NCBI GenBank assembly: GCA_035717365.1
Contig: DASTIS010000078.1
Span: forward strand, 1 to 31,466
Direction of reading: 5' to 3'
Source: 66-474 sp035717365
GTDB taxonomy: Bacteria > Pseudomonadota > Gammaproteobacteria > Xanthomonadales > Rhodanobacteraceae
DNA: 31,466 nt
In this document: positions 31,432-31,466 of the stretch, one piece after another
Layout: each line of letters opens with the position of its first letter
Position numbering within the stretch: position 1 is the stretch's first letter
Notes under the pieces: model-generated
Databases searched by the model: none
What the model was told of the DNA's origin: nothing
Seen by the model: only the letters and a program-made list of their open reading frames with translations
Position numbers and translations under genes: made by a program

Positions 31432-31466
31432 ATCGTCATGCCGGCGCGGGCCGGCATCCAGTGTCT
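31432..31466. repeat. REP-like palindrome at the window end
   Basis: ATGCCGGC (31438-31445) and GCCGGCAT (31450-31457) pair around GCGG, inside a GTCATGCCGG...CATCCAGTG context of the kind dispersed through many proteobacterial genomes. The element may continue past the window edge. Confidence 0.6.

Overview
This is a GC-rich (mostly G/C at third codon positions) bacterial chromosomal segment made almost entirely of core housekeeping genes. The gene orders lepB-DUF4845-rnc-era-recO, uvrC-pgsA-tRNA-Gly-tRNA-Cys, fabA-fabB and nagZ-hpt-(methylthioinosine phosphorylase), together with a secreted azurin, point to a gammaproteobacterium. The Xanthomonadales (Rhodanobacteraceae/Lysobacteraceae type) fit best; no species can be named from the sequence alone. 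I see no prophage, transposase, CRISPR array or defence island.

Layout. (1) 1-1607: the end of a serine hydrolase gene on the plus strand, about 600 bp without a supportable gene, a strong inverted repeat, and an azurin gene on the minus strand. (2) 1608-4125: the unsaturated fatty acid pair fabA-fabB (minus), followed by a small unrecognised reading frame; upstream is a BON-like fragment on the plus strand. (3) 4236-11815, all minus: a long, tightly packed run reading PilZ-like protein, DUF1272 zinc protein, kdsB, low-molecular-weight phosphatase, thioredoxin-fold/NHL propeller protein, uvrC, pgsA, tRNA-Gly, tRNA-Cys. Three of the junctions are 4-base start/stop overlaps. (4) 11911-18131, plus: phospholipase D-type enzyme overlapping xseA, then an aldehyde dehydrogenase and an MsbA-like ABC exporter. 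(5) 18359-23500, minus: cold-shock protein with a recognisable promoter, nagZ-hpt-methylthioinosine phosphorylase, rlmD and a DegV protein. (6) 23574-26603: a cluster of three ~60-bp structured repeats, then a YdbL/DUF1318 lipoprotein and a YdbH-like protein (minus). (7) 26672-27397, plus: a response regulator fused to an HPt-like domain. (8) 27432-31404, minus: lepB-DUF4845-rnc-era-recO, with palindromic repeat elements in the rnc-era and era-recO gaps and upstream of lepB.

How the genes work together. The cell-envelope theme is strong: FabA/FabB make unsaturated acyl chains, PgsA and the phospholipase D enzyme act on anionic phospholipids, KdsB activates Kdo for lipopolysaccharide, the ABC exporter may flip lipids, the YdbH/YdbL pair is linked to phospholipid movement to the outer membrane, and NagZ recycles peptidoglycan. 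NagZ's neighbours form a purine and methylthio salvage pair: the phosphorylase releases hypoxanthine and Hpt recaptures it as IMP. UvrC, XseA and RecO are DNA repair functions; Era, RNase III and RlmD act on ribosomal RNA.

I do not see a clearly new biological system. The most worthwhile leads are the covarying tandem hairpin repeats at 23574-23735, the long inverted repeat filling the era-recO gap, the small frame-switching reading frame after fabB, the cysteine-less thioredoxin/NHL protein, and the single-chain lipoprotein that may combine YnbE-like and YdbL-like roles.
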